In this document: positions 24,837 to 33,115 of the stretch, piece by piece
Layout: each line of letters begins with the position of its first letter
How positions within the stretch are numbered: the first letter of the stretch is position 1
Assembly: GCA_039819285.1 (NCBI GenBank)
Contig: JBCBSH010000001.1
Location: 1-64,000 of the forward strand
DNA length: 64,000 nt
Source of the DNA: JANQGH01 sp039819285
GTDB lineage: Bacteria > Pseudomonadota > Alphaproteobacteria > DSM-16000 > Inquilinaceae
Reading direction: 5' to 3'
Made by a program: the position numbers and the translations under genes
Notes under the pieces: generated by a model
Databases searched by the model: none
Told to the model about the DNA's origin: nothing
Seen by the model: the letters and a program-made list of their open reading frames with translations, nothing else

Positions 24837-27170
24837 ATGACGGAAGACAACGGTATTCCAGAAGAAGACCTCAACAATGAGGACTTCCAATTCGTTCTAG
24901 GACAGTTGCTGGCAGCCTATCGGCCGATCCTGAAGCAAGAGCTGGATCGGGCCGAAGACCCGAAAATGCTGACGGCGGAGCTGGCGGAGAACCCGCCCAG
25001 TTGCGAGGACGAACTGAAGCTCGCCGAGCGCCTGTTTGACGACTTCTCTAGCGAAAAAGTAACACTGCGCCTGCTGAGCGCGACGGCGTTGGAACAGTTG
25101 GGGCCGGTCGAGCAGTGGCGCTGGTGTATCGCCCATCTTCGATGTTGCCTGATCTTCGGCTGGCTGGTGCGTCGCGCCCCGACGTTCCGAGCGGCCGTGC
25201 GCTATCTCTGGTACTATTGGCTGTGTGTGCGCCGGGTTCACGGCATTGCCCCGGACGACCGGCCGCTGACGGCGGATGAGCGCGAGGACTTCAATGTCCT
25301 GGTCCGCGGTTTGGCCGATGTCTACAAGCCCTTCCTGGAAGGCCAACGCCAGTCGACCGAGGCTTCGGCCGACGTGGCGGCTGCGGTCATTGAAGGAGAA
25401 ATCGACTGTCGCGAAGGCATCGCCGAGGCCAACGCGATCTTCAATCGTTTCCTGACCGTCGATCGGGCGCCGGCCTTGTTCGGCAAGCAAGTGTTCGAGG
25501 AACACCAGCAAGCGCCCCATTTCTGGTTCTGCCGCTGTTGGTGTCTATGCGCCATCAAGTTCGGCTGGTGTCTGGCGGGTGCCAAGAGCATCCTGGATGT
25601 CGTGCGCTGCCTGATCGCGTATCTGCGCTGCATCCGCGACTGCTTCCAGCCGCTGGTCTGCGGTCTGCAGACGCCGGAAGGATGCGTCGAGGAAGACGTA
25701 ATCCAAACGCCGGCGCTAACCCTGTTTCGGGGCGTTGAGATCACCGGTTCAGCGTCGGGTGCGTTTTGCAGCCATTACACACTCGAATGGCGCGAGGCTG
25801 GCACGGTGCCGTGGCGCAGTGACGGTGTGCGCTACTCCGGCAATCCGGAACCGGCACAAGGTCAGTGCGGTGTCGTTAACGGCGTGCTTGGCTATTTGAC
25901 GACCTACCCGCTGGTCCCGGCGGGGCCGGTCGAGATCCGGCTTTGCGTCCATTCCAGCCAGCCAGGTACGTCGCCAAGCTGCTGCACCTTGAGTTTCGAG
26001 TTGCAGCGGAACCTGGTGTGGATCAGAGGCATCGAGGGCATCGAGGCCGATGAGCCGCCCGGCATTTTGGACAGCACCGCTCAACTCGTTGACAGTGCTG
26101 GGGTCGTCCGGTCGTTTGGCGCCTCGCTGCGGGTCATGGGTTCGGCAGCGATCGGTGGCTGCGAGGACAAGGCGCTGAAGCGCTACACATTGTCGTTCCA
26201 TCCGGGGTTCGTCACCGATCCGCTGCTGCCCGGGTTCGTGCAATTTTGGCAGGTCGACTACATCAACGGATTCCAGACGGCCTATGGCCAGACGCACCCG
26301 ATCAACGAGCAGGCGCTGACCAACCGATGGCGTCGGCAGCGCATTTGCCTGCCGCCGCCGGTCGGTTGTTTTACCATCGGCAACTATCTGCAAGCCGTGC
26401 GATGGAACACGCTGGCGGCACAATCCTTCCGGGTCGAGCCGATCGATCCGCCCACGGCACCGAACCCGCCGATCTGGACGTCAACGCCCGTGCCGACACC
26501 GAACTGCCGCAGTGGTCGGCACACCTTGCGGCTGACGGTGGAGGATATCGGGGGCGGCCTGAAGCATGATCTTCAGCAGGTCTGGATTGACAACAAGGAC
26601 ATCCACGGCAAGATCACCCAGATCGCCGGCGTACCGCCTTGCGCCATTGTCGAACTCAGCAAGTTCGCCGCACCGGGTGCCGATTGCGCCGTTGCCTGGC
26701 CGGCTCAACTGAGCGGCATCGCCTTCGACGAGCTGATCGAGGAGGGCAACACCGCACAGCCGAGCGACAATTTCGGCGGCTACACGGTGTCGATCAAGAA
26801 AGATGGCGGCAGCTATTTTCCGGTGCCGATTCCCGGTCCCGGCGTGGCCCCTTGGGGGCCTCCGTTCGTCGGCACGTCACGCGTCGGCGACCCCGGCACC
26901 CGCTGTCCCAACGCGGTACCGGCCGGTCCGCCGCCGGGCCCGGAGGTGGTCGGCACGCTGGCGACGCTCGACATGCGCCGCTTGGATGCGGTGTGCAACC
27001 CGGCGGAGCCTGGCCTAACCCTCAAGCGCGGCGAGTGCTGTGGCTTTGTCGTCGCGCTGTCGGTCTGGGACACCTCGATCTGCCCGGGTCTCTCGGGCGG
27101 GCGTCACGAGGCGCACGACCAGTTTCCGTTCTATATCTGCAACAACCTGCCGCCGGTCGATATCACCTGA
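24837..27170 (+). CDS. Unrecognised Cys/Trp-rich protein with duplicated 135-residue N-terminal unit
   Basis: I do not recognise this 777-residue protein. Residues 16-134 and 151-269 form a tandem duplication that aligns without a gap at an offset of exactly 135. C56/C191, C97/C232, C130/C265, F107-G108-W109/F242-G243-W244 and V121-R122/V256-R257 correspond. Each unit ends in a Trp/Cys-rich amphipathic stretch (WRWCIAHLRCCLIFGWL; WFCRCWCLCAIKFGWC). From about 290 on, the protein is beta-rich with paired cysteines and Ig/FN3-like strands (GSASGAFCSHYTLEWRE; KRYTLSFHPGF), and a proline/glycine linker lies near 660-705. There is no signal peptide and no clear membrane helix at the N-terminus. 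AAGGAG precedes the ATG by 9 bases. Neighbours are the PKMT-like gene upstream and a convergent transglycosylase. Confidence 0.85.
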   Translation: MTEDNGIPEEDLNNEDFQFVLGQLLAAYRPILKQELDRAEDPKMLTAELAENPPSCEDELKLAERLFDDFSSEKVTLRLLSATALEQLGPVEQWRWCIAHLRCCLIFGWLVRRAPTFRAAVRYLWYYWLCVRRVHGIAPDDRPLTADEREDFNVLVRGLADVYKPFLEGQRQSTEASADVAAAVIEGEIDCREGIAEANAIFNRFLTVDRAPALFGKQVFEEHQQAPHFWFCRCWCLCAIKFGWCLAGAKSILDVVRCLIAYLRCIRDCFQPLVCGLQTPEGCVEEDVIQTPALTLFRGVEITGSASGAFCSHYTLEWREAGTVPWRSDGVRYSGNPEPAQGQCGVVNGVLGYLTTYPLVPAGPVEIRLCVHSSQPGTSPSCCTLSFELQRNLVWIRGIEGIEADEPPGILDSTAQLVDSAGVVRSFGASLRVMGSAAIGGCEDKALKRYTLSFHPGFVTDPLLPGFVQFWQVDYINGFQTAYGQTHPINEQALTNRWRRQRICLPPPVGCFTIGNYLQAVRWNTLAAQSFRVEPIDPPTAPNPPIWTSTPVPTPNCRSGRHTLRLTVEDIGGGLKHDLQQVWIDNKDIHGKITQIAGVPPCAIVELSKFAAPGADCAVAWPAQLSGIAFDELIEEGNTAQPSDNFGGYTVSIKKDGGSYFPVPIPGPGVAPWGPPFVGTSRVGDPGTRCPNAVPAGPPPGPEVVGTLATLDMRRLDAVCNPAEPGLTLKRGECCGFVVALSVWDTSICPGLSGGRHEAHDQFPFYICNNLPPVDIT

Positions 27171-27196
27171 CCGGATCACAAGCAGGATTTGGAGGG

Positions 27197-27215
27197 CGGG
27201 CCACCTTGTGGCCCG
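27197..27215. terminator. Hairpin between convergent genes
   Basis: CGGGCCAC-CTT-GTGGCCCG is a perfect 8-bp stem with a three-base loop in the 55-bp gap between the cysteine-rich gene and the convergent transglycosylase. The U-run is absent in both directions, so it is a likely but weak bidirectional terminator. Confidence 0.6.
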
Positions 27216-27225
27216 TCACTCTGCG

Positions 27226-27783
27226 TTAGCCGGCGCAGCCGAGAACCGGTTCGAACTCCAGCGCCGCCATCTGACGGTCGATGACGCAGATGTAGCGGAC
27301 GTAGTTGGGGCTGGTTGGGCTGGTGTGATAGCGGCCGACCGCATCGCGCCAGTTGCCGGTGTAGCGGTAAAGAAAGAGCAGCAGCCGCGCGGCATAGTCG
27401 ACGTTGGTTTCCGGATCCAAAAACAGCTCCGGGTCGCCATCGACCTCGTCGAGGTGATAGCGGGCGAAGATCTGCATGCAGCCGATGGCCATGTTCTGAT
27501 GGGGCTGGCCCGCGCTGTTGACCAGCAGGTTGGCCGCCTCGTCGAAACTGGCCGGGCGCAGGGTGCGGCCGCCATGGTTGAGCGCCAGCGGGTTCAACCG
27601 GCTCTCGGTGATGCCGATCGCCATCAGAAGACCTTCAGGGATGTCGTACTCCAACTCCGCAAACCGGATGTAGTTGGCGCAGCCCTGATCGATGGGGGCG
27701 GTCACGGGGCTGGCACCCGCCTGACCCGCGAGGACGAACGGCACAACGAGAATGGCAAGTGCAGCGGCGGCAAGTCGCTTCAT
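27226..27783 (-). CDS. Exported SLT-type lytic transglycosylase family protein
   Basis: The 185-residue protein begins with a signal peptide (MKRLAAAALAILVVPFVLAGQAGA). The mature part is a compact lysozyme-like domain: LLMAIGITESRLNPLALN carries the catalytic Glu equivalent (ITESRLNP), and GCMQIFARYH, NVDYAARLLLFLYRYTGNWRDAVGRYHTSP give the rest of the SLT pattern. The start at 27783 was preferred over ATG 27834 because the signal peptide begins there. It resembles the transglycosylases that accompany envelope-spanning machines, but no secretion genes are nearby. Confidence 0.85.
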   Translation of the reverse strand: MKRLAAAALAILVVPFVLAGQAGASPVTAPIDQGCANYIRFAELEYDIPEGLLMAIGITESRLNPLALNHGGRTLRPASFDEAANLLVNSAGQPHQNMAIGCMQIFARYHLDEVDGDPELFLDPETNVDYAARLLLFLYRYTGNWRDAVGRYHTSPTSPNYVRYICVIDRQMAALEFEPVLGCAG

Positions 27784-27923
27784 GACAACACGAATACTGG
27801 TGCGTGGGACGGCCAGCGTGATAGCGGGCCGCAACCAAGCATGCCAGGCTCATTTCTGCAACCCTTCTATGCTGCAGTGCAATATCCAAAGTTGAGGGTG
27901 GTGCGACGACGCAACGTCTGCGT

Positions 27924-28823
27924 TCAGGCGGGCGCCGAGATCCCGACCATGCCACGGATGGCGCGCATCAAGCCACTCTCAGAATCCTTGAACGCGTCCA
28001 AGATCTCGAAATGGTTCACGTCGGGGCTGTCGACCACGACCAGCGGCAAGCCGCGCAAGCGCCAATCGGACGCAAAGTCGGCCTGTTGGCGCTGGAACTC
28101 GTCGGTCTCATTGCCGCCGACGGTCAAGATCAGTGGCCCGGATTGGGCCGGCATCACGTTGCGCGGGCTCAAGCGCGCCACCGCCTCCGGCGTCAGTCGC
28201 AGTACGTCGTTCTGATAAGACAGGCGCAGCGGCTCCAACTCGTAAAGACCGCTGACCGAACAGCCGCCCTTAACGATGTCGAAGGGCAGGCCCCGGCGGG
28301 GCCAATCGGTTGACAGCATCATCGCGGTCAAGTGGCCGCCTGCGGAATGGCCGCCGATATAGAGCCGCTTGCGGTCCAGCCGGTGGTCGCGCGCATGGTG
28401 ATGAACCCACTCCACGGCGCCGCGCACCTCTTCGACCAGGGCATCCAGGCTGACGTCCGGGCAGAGGTCGTAGCCGACCGAGGCGTAGGCGATGCCGTTG
28501 GCCACGAAGCCGGGTGCCGGGAACAGGGTGTAGTCCTTCGACAACGCCTGCCAATATCCGCCATGGATGAACAGCATGATCGGAAACGGGCCGTCGCCCT
28601 CCGGCACGAACAGGTCAAGCAGTTGCTTGTCGCCCGCGCCATAGCGAATGTCGCGCACCGGTGCCAATTGCCCCACGGCCGCCTCGCTGTCGGCTAGCCA
28701 TTGGTCAAAGAACGCCTGATGGGTCGGAACCTGGGCCCGCAGATTGTACTGGGCATCCAGCGCCTCTTGGTCGTAGGCGCCGAAGACCGGCTCGGCCGCC
28801 GACTTTGCCTTACGTGAAGGCAT
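27924..28823 (-). CDS. Alpha/beta hydrolase, kynurenine formamidase-like
   Basis: The 299-residue protein has HGGYW (oxyanion loop, about 95-99), the nucleophile elbow GGHSAGGHL, and DVNHFEIL with the catalytic His near the C-terminus; this set matches the eukaryotic-type kynurenine formamidase/esterase group. The start at 28823 lies inside the 3' end of the upstream Lrp-domain gene (14-bp overlap), so the two are translationally linked. No other tryptophan-catabolic genes are nearby, so formamidase activity is only a family inference. Confidence 0.85.
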   Translation of the reverse strand: MPSRKAKSAAEPVFGAYDQEALDAQYNLRAQVPTHQAFFDQWLADSEAAVGQLAPVRDIRYGAGDKQLLDLFVPEGDGPFPIMLFIHGGYWQALSKDYTLFPAPGFVANGIAYASVGYDLCPDVSLDALVEEVRGAVEWVHHHARDHRLDRKRLYIGGHSAGGHLTAMMLSTDWPRRGLPFDIVKGGCSVSGLYELEPLRLSYQNDVLRLTPEAVARLSPRNVMPAQSGPLILTVGGNETDEFQRQQADFASDWRLRGLPLVVVDSPDVNHFEILDAFKDSESGLMRAIRGMVGISAPA

Positions 28824-29052
28824 TGAAGGTGATGATCGTGTGAGTGTCGCGAATGTGCGGCAGGGTCTGGATCTGCTCGCCAACGAAGCGGCCGACATCC
28901 ATGTCGGCCGGCAGGTAGCATTTGATCAAGAGATCCCAATGGCCGGAGGTCGAGTAAACCTCCGACACTTGTTCCACCGTGTCCACGGCCTCGGCCGCGA
29001 CCTCATAGGTCCGGCCCAATTCGCATTTCACCTGAACGAAGATCGCGCGCAT
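28810..29052 (-). CDS. Stand-alone Lrp/AsnC ligand-binding domain protein
   Basis: This 80-residue protein consists only of the RAM (AsnC_trans_reg) fold: RAIFVQVKCELGRTYEVAAE, VSEVYSTSGHWDLLIKCYLP, IQTLPHIRDTHTIITFNAF. The DNA-binding half of Lrp is absent. Such short proteins form octamers that bind amino acids or act as partner subunits. It overlaps the hydrolase gene by 14 bp and is divergent from the RpiR operon. Confidence 0.85.
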   Translation of the reverse strand: MRAIFVQVKCELGRTYEVAAEAVDTVEQVSEVYSTSGHWDLLIKCYLPADMDVGRFVGEQIQTLPHIRDTHTIITFNAFT

Positions 29053-29220
29053 CGGATGAGCGCCCCCCTGAGATACGGCGTGACTGACAGTCAACCTATC
29101 AAGCGCGCTGCCCGCCTGCCAGCCCGTTGGACGCCGGCGGTCTCGGAAGGCCAGAGAAAGCGCTTGGTTGGATGGGCGGTTGGCACCGGACATTGCACAA
29201 CCGCGTAGAAGTGTCATAAA

Positions 29221-29237
29221 TATTTCTTGCAGAAATA
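29221..29237. promoter_or_regulatory. Operator-like palindrome 1 upstream of rpiR-type gene
   Basis: TATTTC-TTGCA-GAAATA is a perfect inverted repeat with 6-bp arms in an AT-rich stretch. Its TTGCAG could double as a -35 element (TTGCAG-N18-TATCTC). A second copy lies exactly 30 bp downstream. Probably an autoregulatory site of the adjacent RpiR protein. Confidence 0.65.
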
Positions 29238-29250
29238 ACACAAAATGCAA

Positions 29251-29267
29251 TATCTCTTGCAGTATCA
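29251..29267. promoter_or_regulatory. Operator-like site 2 upstream of rpiR-type gene
   Basis: TATCTCTTGCAGTATCA matches operator 1 at 13 of 17 positions, including the core TCTTGCAG. The copies are 30 bp apart, about three helical turns, so both would face the same side of the DNA. It lies across the predicted -10 region. Confidence 0.6.
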
Positions 29268-29293
29268 TGCATCGCATGAAGCAAGGAGGGCCT

Positions 29294-30130
29294 GTGTCCA
29301 TTCTGAACAAGATCCAAGGCGCGGCTGAAAACCTAACGCCATCGGAAACAAGGCTGGTTCAGTCGGTGGTGCAGAGCCCACGGGAATCCGCGCTCGGCAC
29401 GGCGGCTGAGCTGGCGCAAAGCGCTGGCGTGCACGAGGCGACGGTCTCGAGGCTTGCCCGAAAGCTCGGCTTCGAGAGCTACGCCTCCTTCCGCCGCGCC
29501 ATGCGCGAGGAGTTCATACCGACGCGCGAACCGGCGACGCGCCTGCAGAAAACCCTCGGCAGTGCAACGCCTGGCTCCATCCTGGGCACTCTGGTCCGCC
29601 AGGAGATGGAGGCATTGGCGCGGGTCGAGGATTTCGTTGATCCGGACCAGATTACGGGCATCGCCGAGCGCCTGATGGCCGCGCGGCGCATCCATATTTT
29701 CGGACGCGGTAATGCCGAGACGCTGGCGATGCTGATGCACAAACGGTTCCAGCGCTTTGGTCGGGATGTGCACAGGCTGTCGGGCGATTCGCGCGAACTG
29801 GCCGAACAGGCGCTGGGCTTTGGTGAAGGCGACGTCTTGCTCGTGTTCGCGTTTCGGCGTGCGCCCAAGGTCTATGCGCCGCTGATCGACAGCGCCCGCC
29901 AGGCAGGTGTCTGGACGGCGGTCATATCGGGCACGCTCGGTCCCACCTTGTCGCCTGCGCCCGACGCCCTGCTGGCCGTGCCGCGGTCCGGCGAACCCGA
30001 CGCATTTCAGACGCTGACCGTGCCGATGACGCTGTGCAACGCCATCGTCATTGCCGCCGGAGCACTCGATGAGGGGCGGTCGCTGGAGACGCTGGACCGC
30101 CTCGGCGGGCTGATCGAACGGTTCGAATGA
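29294..30130 (+). CDS. MurR/RpiR family transcriptional regulator
   Basis: The 278-residue regulator has the N-terminal HTH_6 domain (about 1-75; LTPSETRLVQSVVQSPRES, SAGVHEATVSRLARKLGFESYASFR) and a SIS domain (about 105-240; AARRIHIFGRGNAETLAMLM, GDVLLVFAFRRAPKV), which in this family binds phosphosugars. GTG at 29294 was preferred because AAGGAGG lies just upstream; ATGs at 29267 and 29276 are in frame but lack such a site. It heads a run of five plus-strand genes (importer and phosphatase), which suggests a sugar-phosphate or similar phosphorylated inducer. Confidence 0.9.
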   Translation: MSILNKIQGAAENLTPSETRLVQSVVQSPRESALGTAAELAQSAGVHEATVSRLARKLGFESYASFRRAMREEFIPTREPATRLQKTLGSATPGSILGTLVRQEMEALARVEDFVDPDQITGIAERLMAARRIHIFGRGNAETLAMLMHKRFQRFGRDVHRLSGDSRELAEQALGFGEGDVLLVFAFRRAPKVYAPLIDSARQAGVWTAVISGTLGPTLSPAPDALLAVPRSGEPDAFQTLTVPMTLCNAIVIAAGALDEGRSLETLDRLGGLIERFE

Positions 30131-30161
30131 CACTGAAAACGCAAACCAAAGGAGGAAACCC

Positions 30162-31280
30162 ATGAGGGGGTCTTACGTTGCGTACGCTTTCGCGCTTGGC
30201 CTGGTGATTGCCCCGCCGGCGATGGCGCAAAACCTGGACGACATGTCGGCGGACGAGTTGCTGCCGATTGCGGAGGAAGAGGGGACGGTCACGGTCTACT
30301 CCTTCACCAGCCGGATCGCCCGGGTGGAGGACGCCTTCGAACAGGCCTATCCGAATATCGACCTGCAAGGCTACGACATTTCCTCGACGGAGCAGATTGC
30401 CCGCTTGCAGGCGGAGGCCACGGCCGGCGTCGCGAACGCGGACGTGGTCTACATCTCCGATACGCCGGTTGTCCTGACTGAGCTGTTGGCCGAGGGCATC
30501 ATCGAGCCCTACGTGCCGCCGCGCGTGCAGGACCTTGTGCTGGAGCAGTATCGCGCGCCGCTCCTGGCCCAGCGGCTGTCGACCAAGGTGTTGATGTACA
30601 ATGAAGAGGCCAACCCCGACGGCTCGCCGATCACCAATCTGTGGCAGTTGACGACGCCGGAATGGACTGGGCGCGTCGTGATGGTCGATCCGCTCCAGCG
30701 CGGCGACTATTTGGATCTGATGACGGAAATCGTGCTTCAGTCCGATGCCATGGCGGGGGCGTACGAGGCTGAGTTCGGCTCGCCGATCGACCTCGGCGAC
30801 GCCAGCAGCGCGGGCGAGCGGTTCATCATGGATCTGTTTGACAACGACGTCATTCTGGTGCGCTCGACGGACGATGTGAACGCTGCCGTGGGCCAGCTTG
30901 GCCAGGACAATCCGCCGGTCGGCTTCACCAGCTATTCCGATCGCCGCGACAATGAGGAGGAGGGCTGGGCGCTTCAGGTGGCCAACGAGGCCACGCCGGC
31001 CCCGGGCATCATCTTCCCTGCCGTCGTTGCCTTGGCCAGTGGGGCGGAAAACCCCGCTGCCGCGCGCCTGGTGATCGACTTCCTGATGGGCGACGACAGC
31101 GACACGGGCGGGCCGGGCTTTGCCCCGTTCTACGTGCCCGGCGACTACGCGACCCGCACCGACATCACGCCCCATCCGGATGCCGTGCCGCTTGACGAGT
31201 TCACCGCTTGGCGCATCGATCCGAACGCAACCGCCAGCATCCGTGCGGATGTGGCGGACCTGATCCTGGTCCTGCAATAG
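30162..31280 (+). CDS. ABC importer periplasmic binding protein (Fbp/AfuA-type)
   Basis: The 372-residue protein has a Sec signal peptide (cleavage after PPAMA near residue 22) and no lipobox. The mature protein has the class of fold of iron(III), polyamine, phosphonate and hexose-phosphate binding proteins (GTVTVYSFTSRIARVEDAFEQAYPNI; NADVVYISDTPVV; TNLWQLTTPEWTGRVVMVDP). The paired tyrosines that bind iron in FbpA are not obvious, which argues against ferric iron. AGGAGG lies upstream. It follows the RpiR regulator by 31 bp, and an intercistronic hairpin separates it from the permease. Confidence 0.88.
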   Translation: MRGSYVAYAFALGLVIAPPAMAQNLDDMSADELLPIAEEEGTVTVYSFTSRIARVEDAFEQAYPNIDLQGYDISSTEQIARLQAEATAGVANADVVYISDTPVVLTELLAEGIIEPYVPPRVQDLVLEQYRAPLLAQRLSTKVLMYNEEANPDGSPITNLWQLTTPEWTGRVVMVDPLQRGDYLDLMTEIVLQSDAMAGAYEAEFGSPIDLGDASSAGERFIMDLFDNDVILVRSTDDVNAAVGQLGQDNPPVGFTSYSDRRDNEEEGWALQVANEATPAPGIIFPAVVALASGAENPAAARLVIDFLMGDDSDTGGPGFAPFYVPGDYATRTDITPHPDAVPLDEFTAWRIDPNATASIRADVADLILVLQ

Positions 31281-31307
31281 CCGCCCGCATTTAGCGCCGG
31301 TTCTGAG

Positions 31308-31329
31308 CCGTCGCCCCTTCGGGCGGCGG
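31308..31329 (+). other. Intercistronic hairpin between binding-protein and permease genes
   Basis: CCGTCGCCC-CTTC-GGGCGGCGG forms a 9-bp stem with one G-U pair in the 94-bp gap. Such hairpins often protect the upstream message and lower downstream expression, giving more binding protein than permease. There is no U-run. Confidence 0.6.
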
Positions 31330-31374
31330 CCGGCCGGCTGTTAGGCTATCCTTGGGCAACAGAGACTTGCGCGA

Positions 31375-33111
31375 ATGACGACTGTCATGACCGGACGCCG
31401 TGTGCTGTTTCGGCAGGGAACCGTCTTGAAGACGATCGTGCTTGCGCTGCTGGTCGTCTTGATCGTGCTGCCCTTGATCCGCACGGTTCTGGTCACGCTG
31501 CAGCCGGACGCGATCGATGCTTGGTCCGACGTGCTGGTCGGGCGGCTGTCGCACAATCTCTTCTACCGCCCGCTGGTCAATACCCTGATCCTCGGCGTCG
31601 GTGTTTCCGTCGGCTGTGTCTTGATCGGCGGCTATCTCGCTTGGCTGGTCGTCATGACCAACATGCCGCTCAGGCGCACGATCGGGGTAATGGCGACACT
31701 GCCGTTCATGATCCCCAGCTTTGCCACCGCACTGGCCTGGGGCACGCTGTTCCGTAACGACCGGGTTGGGGGTCAGGTCGGTTTCATCCAAGGGCTCGGC
31801 GTCGACGTGCCGGATGTGCTGGCCTGGGGCATGCTGCCCAGCCTGATCGTTCTCACGCTGCACTACTCGTCGTTGGCCTTCACGGTGATCGCCGCGGCGC
31901 TGGCGACGGTGAACTCAGATCTTGTGGAGGCCGCCCAACTCGCGGGCGCCAAGGGGATCAGGGTCGTTCTCGGCATCATCCTGCCTGTCACGACGCCGGC
32001 CCTGGTTTCCGCCGCCTCGCTCTGCTTCGCCGGCGCCGTGTCCAACTTCGCCACGCCGGCGCTGCTGGGCTTGCCGGTGCGCATGCAGACACTGTCGACC
32101 CGCCTGTTCGGCATGATCGAGGTCGGCCAGACGGCGCGCGGCTACGTGATCGGCATCATGCTGGTGCTGGTCTCCGCGCTGTTTCTGTGGCTCGGCAATC
32201 GGGTGATTTCTGGCCGGCGATCCTATGCCACCATCACGGGCAAGGGCGGCAGGGCGAAGCGTTTCGATCTGCGGGGCGCCAAATGGCCGCTGTTTGGCAT
32301 CGCGGCTGTGATCCTGCTTGTGGCCACGGTCGTGCCGATCGTGGTGCTGGTCGCCTCCAGCTTCGCGCCGTCGTCGGCCCAGCTTTTCGGCAATTGGACC
32401 AGCCATTACTGGCTCGGCCAGTCGAGCCCGACGATCGCGCAAGGCACGCCCGGCATCGTCTACAATCCGGACATCGTGCGGGCGTTGATCGTGACCCTTG
32501 GCCTAGGCTGCGCGGTCGCGGTGGCGGGCATGGCCGTCGGCCTCTTGTCCGCCTACACCGTGGCGCGCCATCGCACCGGTTGGGCCAGCGCCACGATCAC
32601 GCAAGTCAGCTTTCTGCCCTTGCTGGTGCCAGGCATCGCCTTCGGTGCCGCCTACATTGCCTATCTGGGTGCGCCGATCGGTCCCTTGCCGGCGCTCTAC
32701 GGCACCTTCGCCTTGCTGGTGATCGCGGCGACGGCCTACCTGCTGCCGTTCGCCGTGCAAACCGGCCGCGCCGTCATCCAACAGGTCAGTGGTGAGTTGG
32801 AGGAAAGCGCCAGGCTCACCGGCGCCAGCTTCCTGCGCCGGTTGGCGGAGATCACGGTGCCGTTGGCGATCCGCGGCCTTGTCGCCGGCGGTCTTCTCGT
32901 GTTCGTGAAGATCGTTCGCGACCTGTCGCTGGTCGTGCTGCTGTTCACGCCGACCATGCCCGTCCTGTCGGTGCTGGCCTATCGCTACGCCTCGGAGGGC
33001 TTCACCCAATTCGCCAACGCCGTCGCCGTGGTCATTCTGGCCCTGTCGATCGCGATGACCTTGATCGCGCAGCGCCTGCAGGCGAAGTCTCAACCCTGGC
33101 TGAAGAACTGA
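31375..33111 (+). CDS. ABC importer permease, fused FbpB-type
   Basis: The 578-residue inner-membrane protein contains two complete BPD_transp_1 units in one chain, with about 12 membrane segments. Each has an EAA loop: DLVEAAQLAGAKGIRVVLGIILP (about residue 182) and ELEESARLTGASFLRRLAEITVP (about residue 475). This two-in-one form is typical of FbpB/AfuB transporters. The gene is separated by 4 bp from the ATPase gene. An in-frame second ATG three codons on is an alternative start. Confidence 0.92.
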   Translation: MTTVMTGRRVLFRQGTVLKTIVLALLVVLIVLPLIRTVLVTLQPDAIDAWSDVLVGRLSHNLFYRPLVNTLILGVGVSVGCVLIGGYLAWLVVMTNMPLRRTIGVMATLPFMIPSFATALAWGTLFRNDRVGGQVGFIQGLGVDVPDVLAWGMLPSLIVLTLHYSSLAFTVIAAALATVNSDLVEAAQLAGAKGIRVVLGIILPVTTPALVSAASLCFAGAVSNFATPALLGLPVRMQTLSTRLFGMIEVGQTARGYVIGIMLVLVSALFLWLGNRVISGRRSYATITGKGGRAKRFDLRGAKWPLFGIAAVILLVATVVPIVVLVASSFAPSSAQLFGNWTSHYWLGQSSPTIAQGTPGIVYNPDIVRALIVTLGLGCAVAVAGMAVGLLSAYTVARHRTGWASATITQVSFLPLLVPGIAFGAAYIAYLGAPIGPLPALYGTFALLVIAATAYLLPFAVQTGRAVIQQVSGELEESARLTGASFLRRLAEITVPLAIRGLVAGGLLVFVKIVRDLSLVVLLFTPTMPVLSVLAYRYASEGFTQFANAVAVVILALSIAMTLIAQRLQAKSQPWLKN

Positions 33112-33115
33112 ACCG

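Noticed and set aside
31308..31329. Transcription terminator between binding-protein and permease genes
   Set aside because: No U-run follows the hairpin and the downstream genes clearly belong to the same transporter; it is better seen as an intercistronic RNA element.
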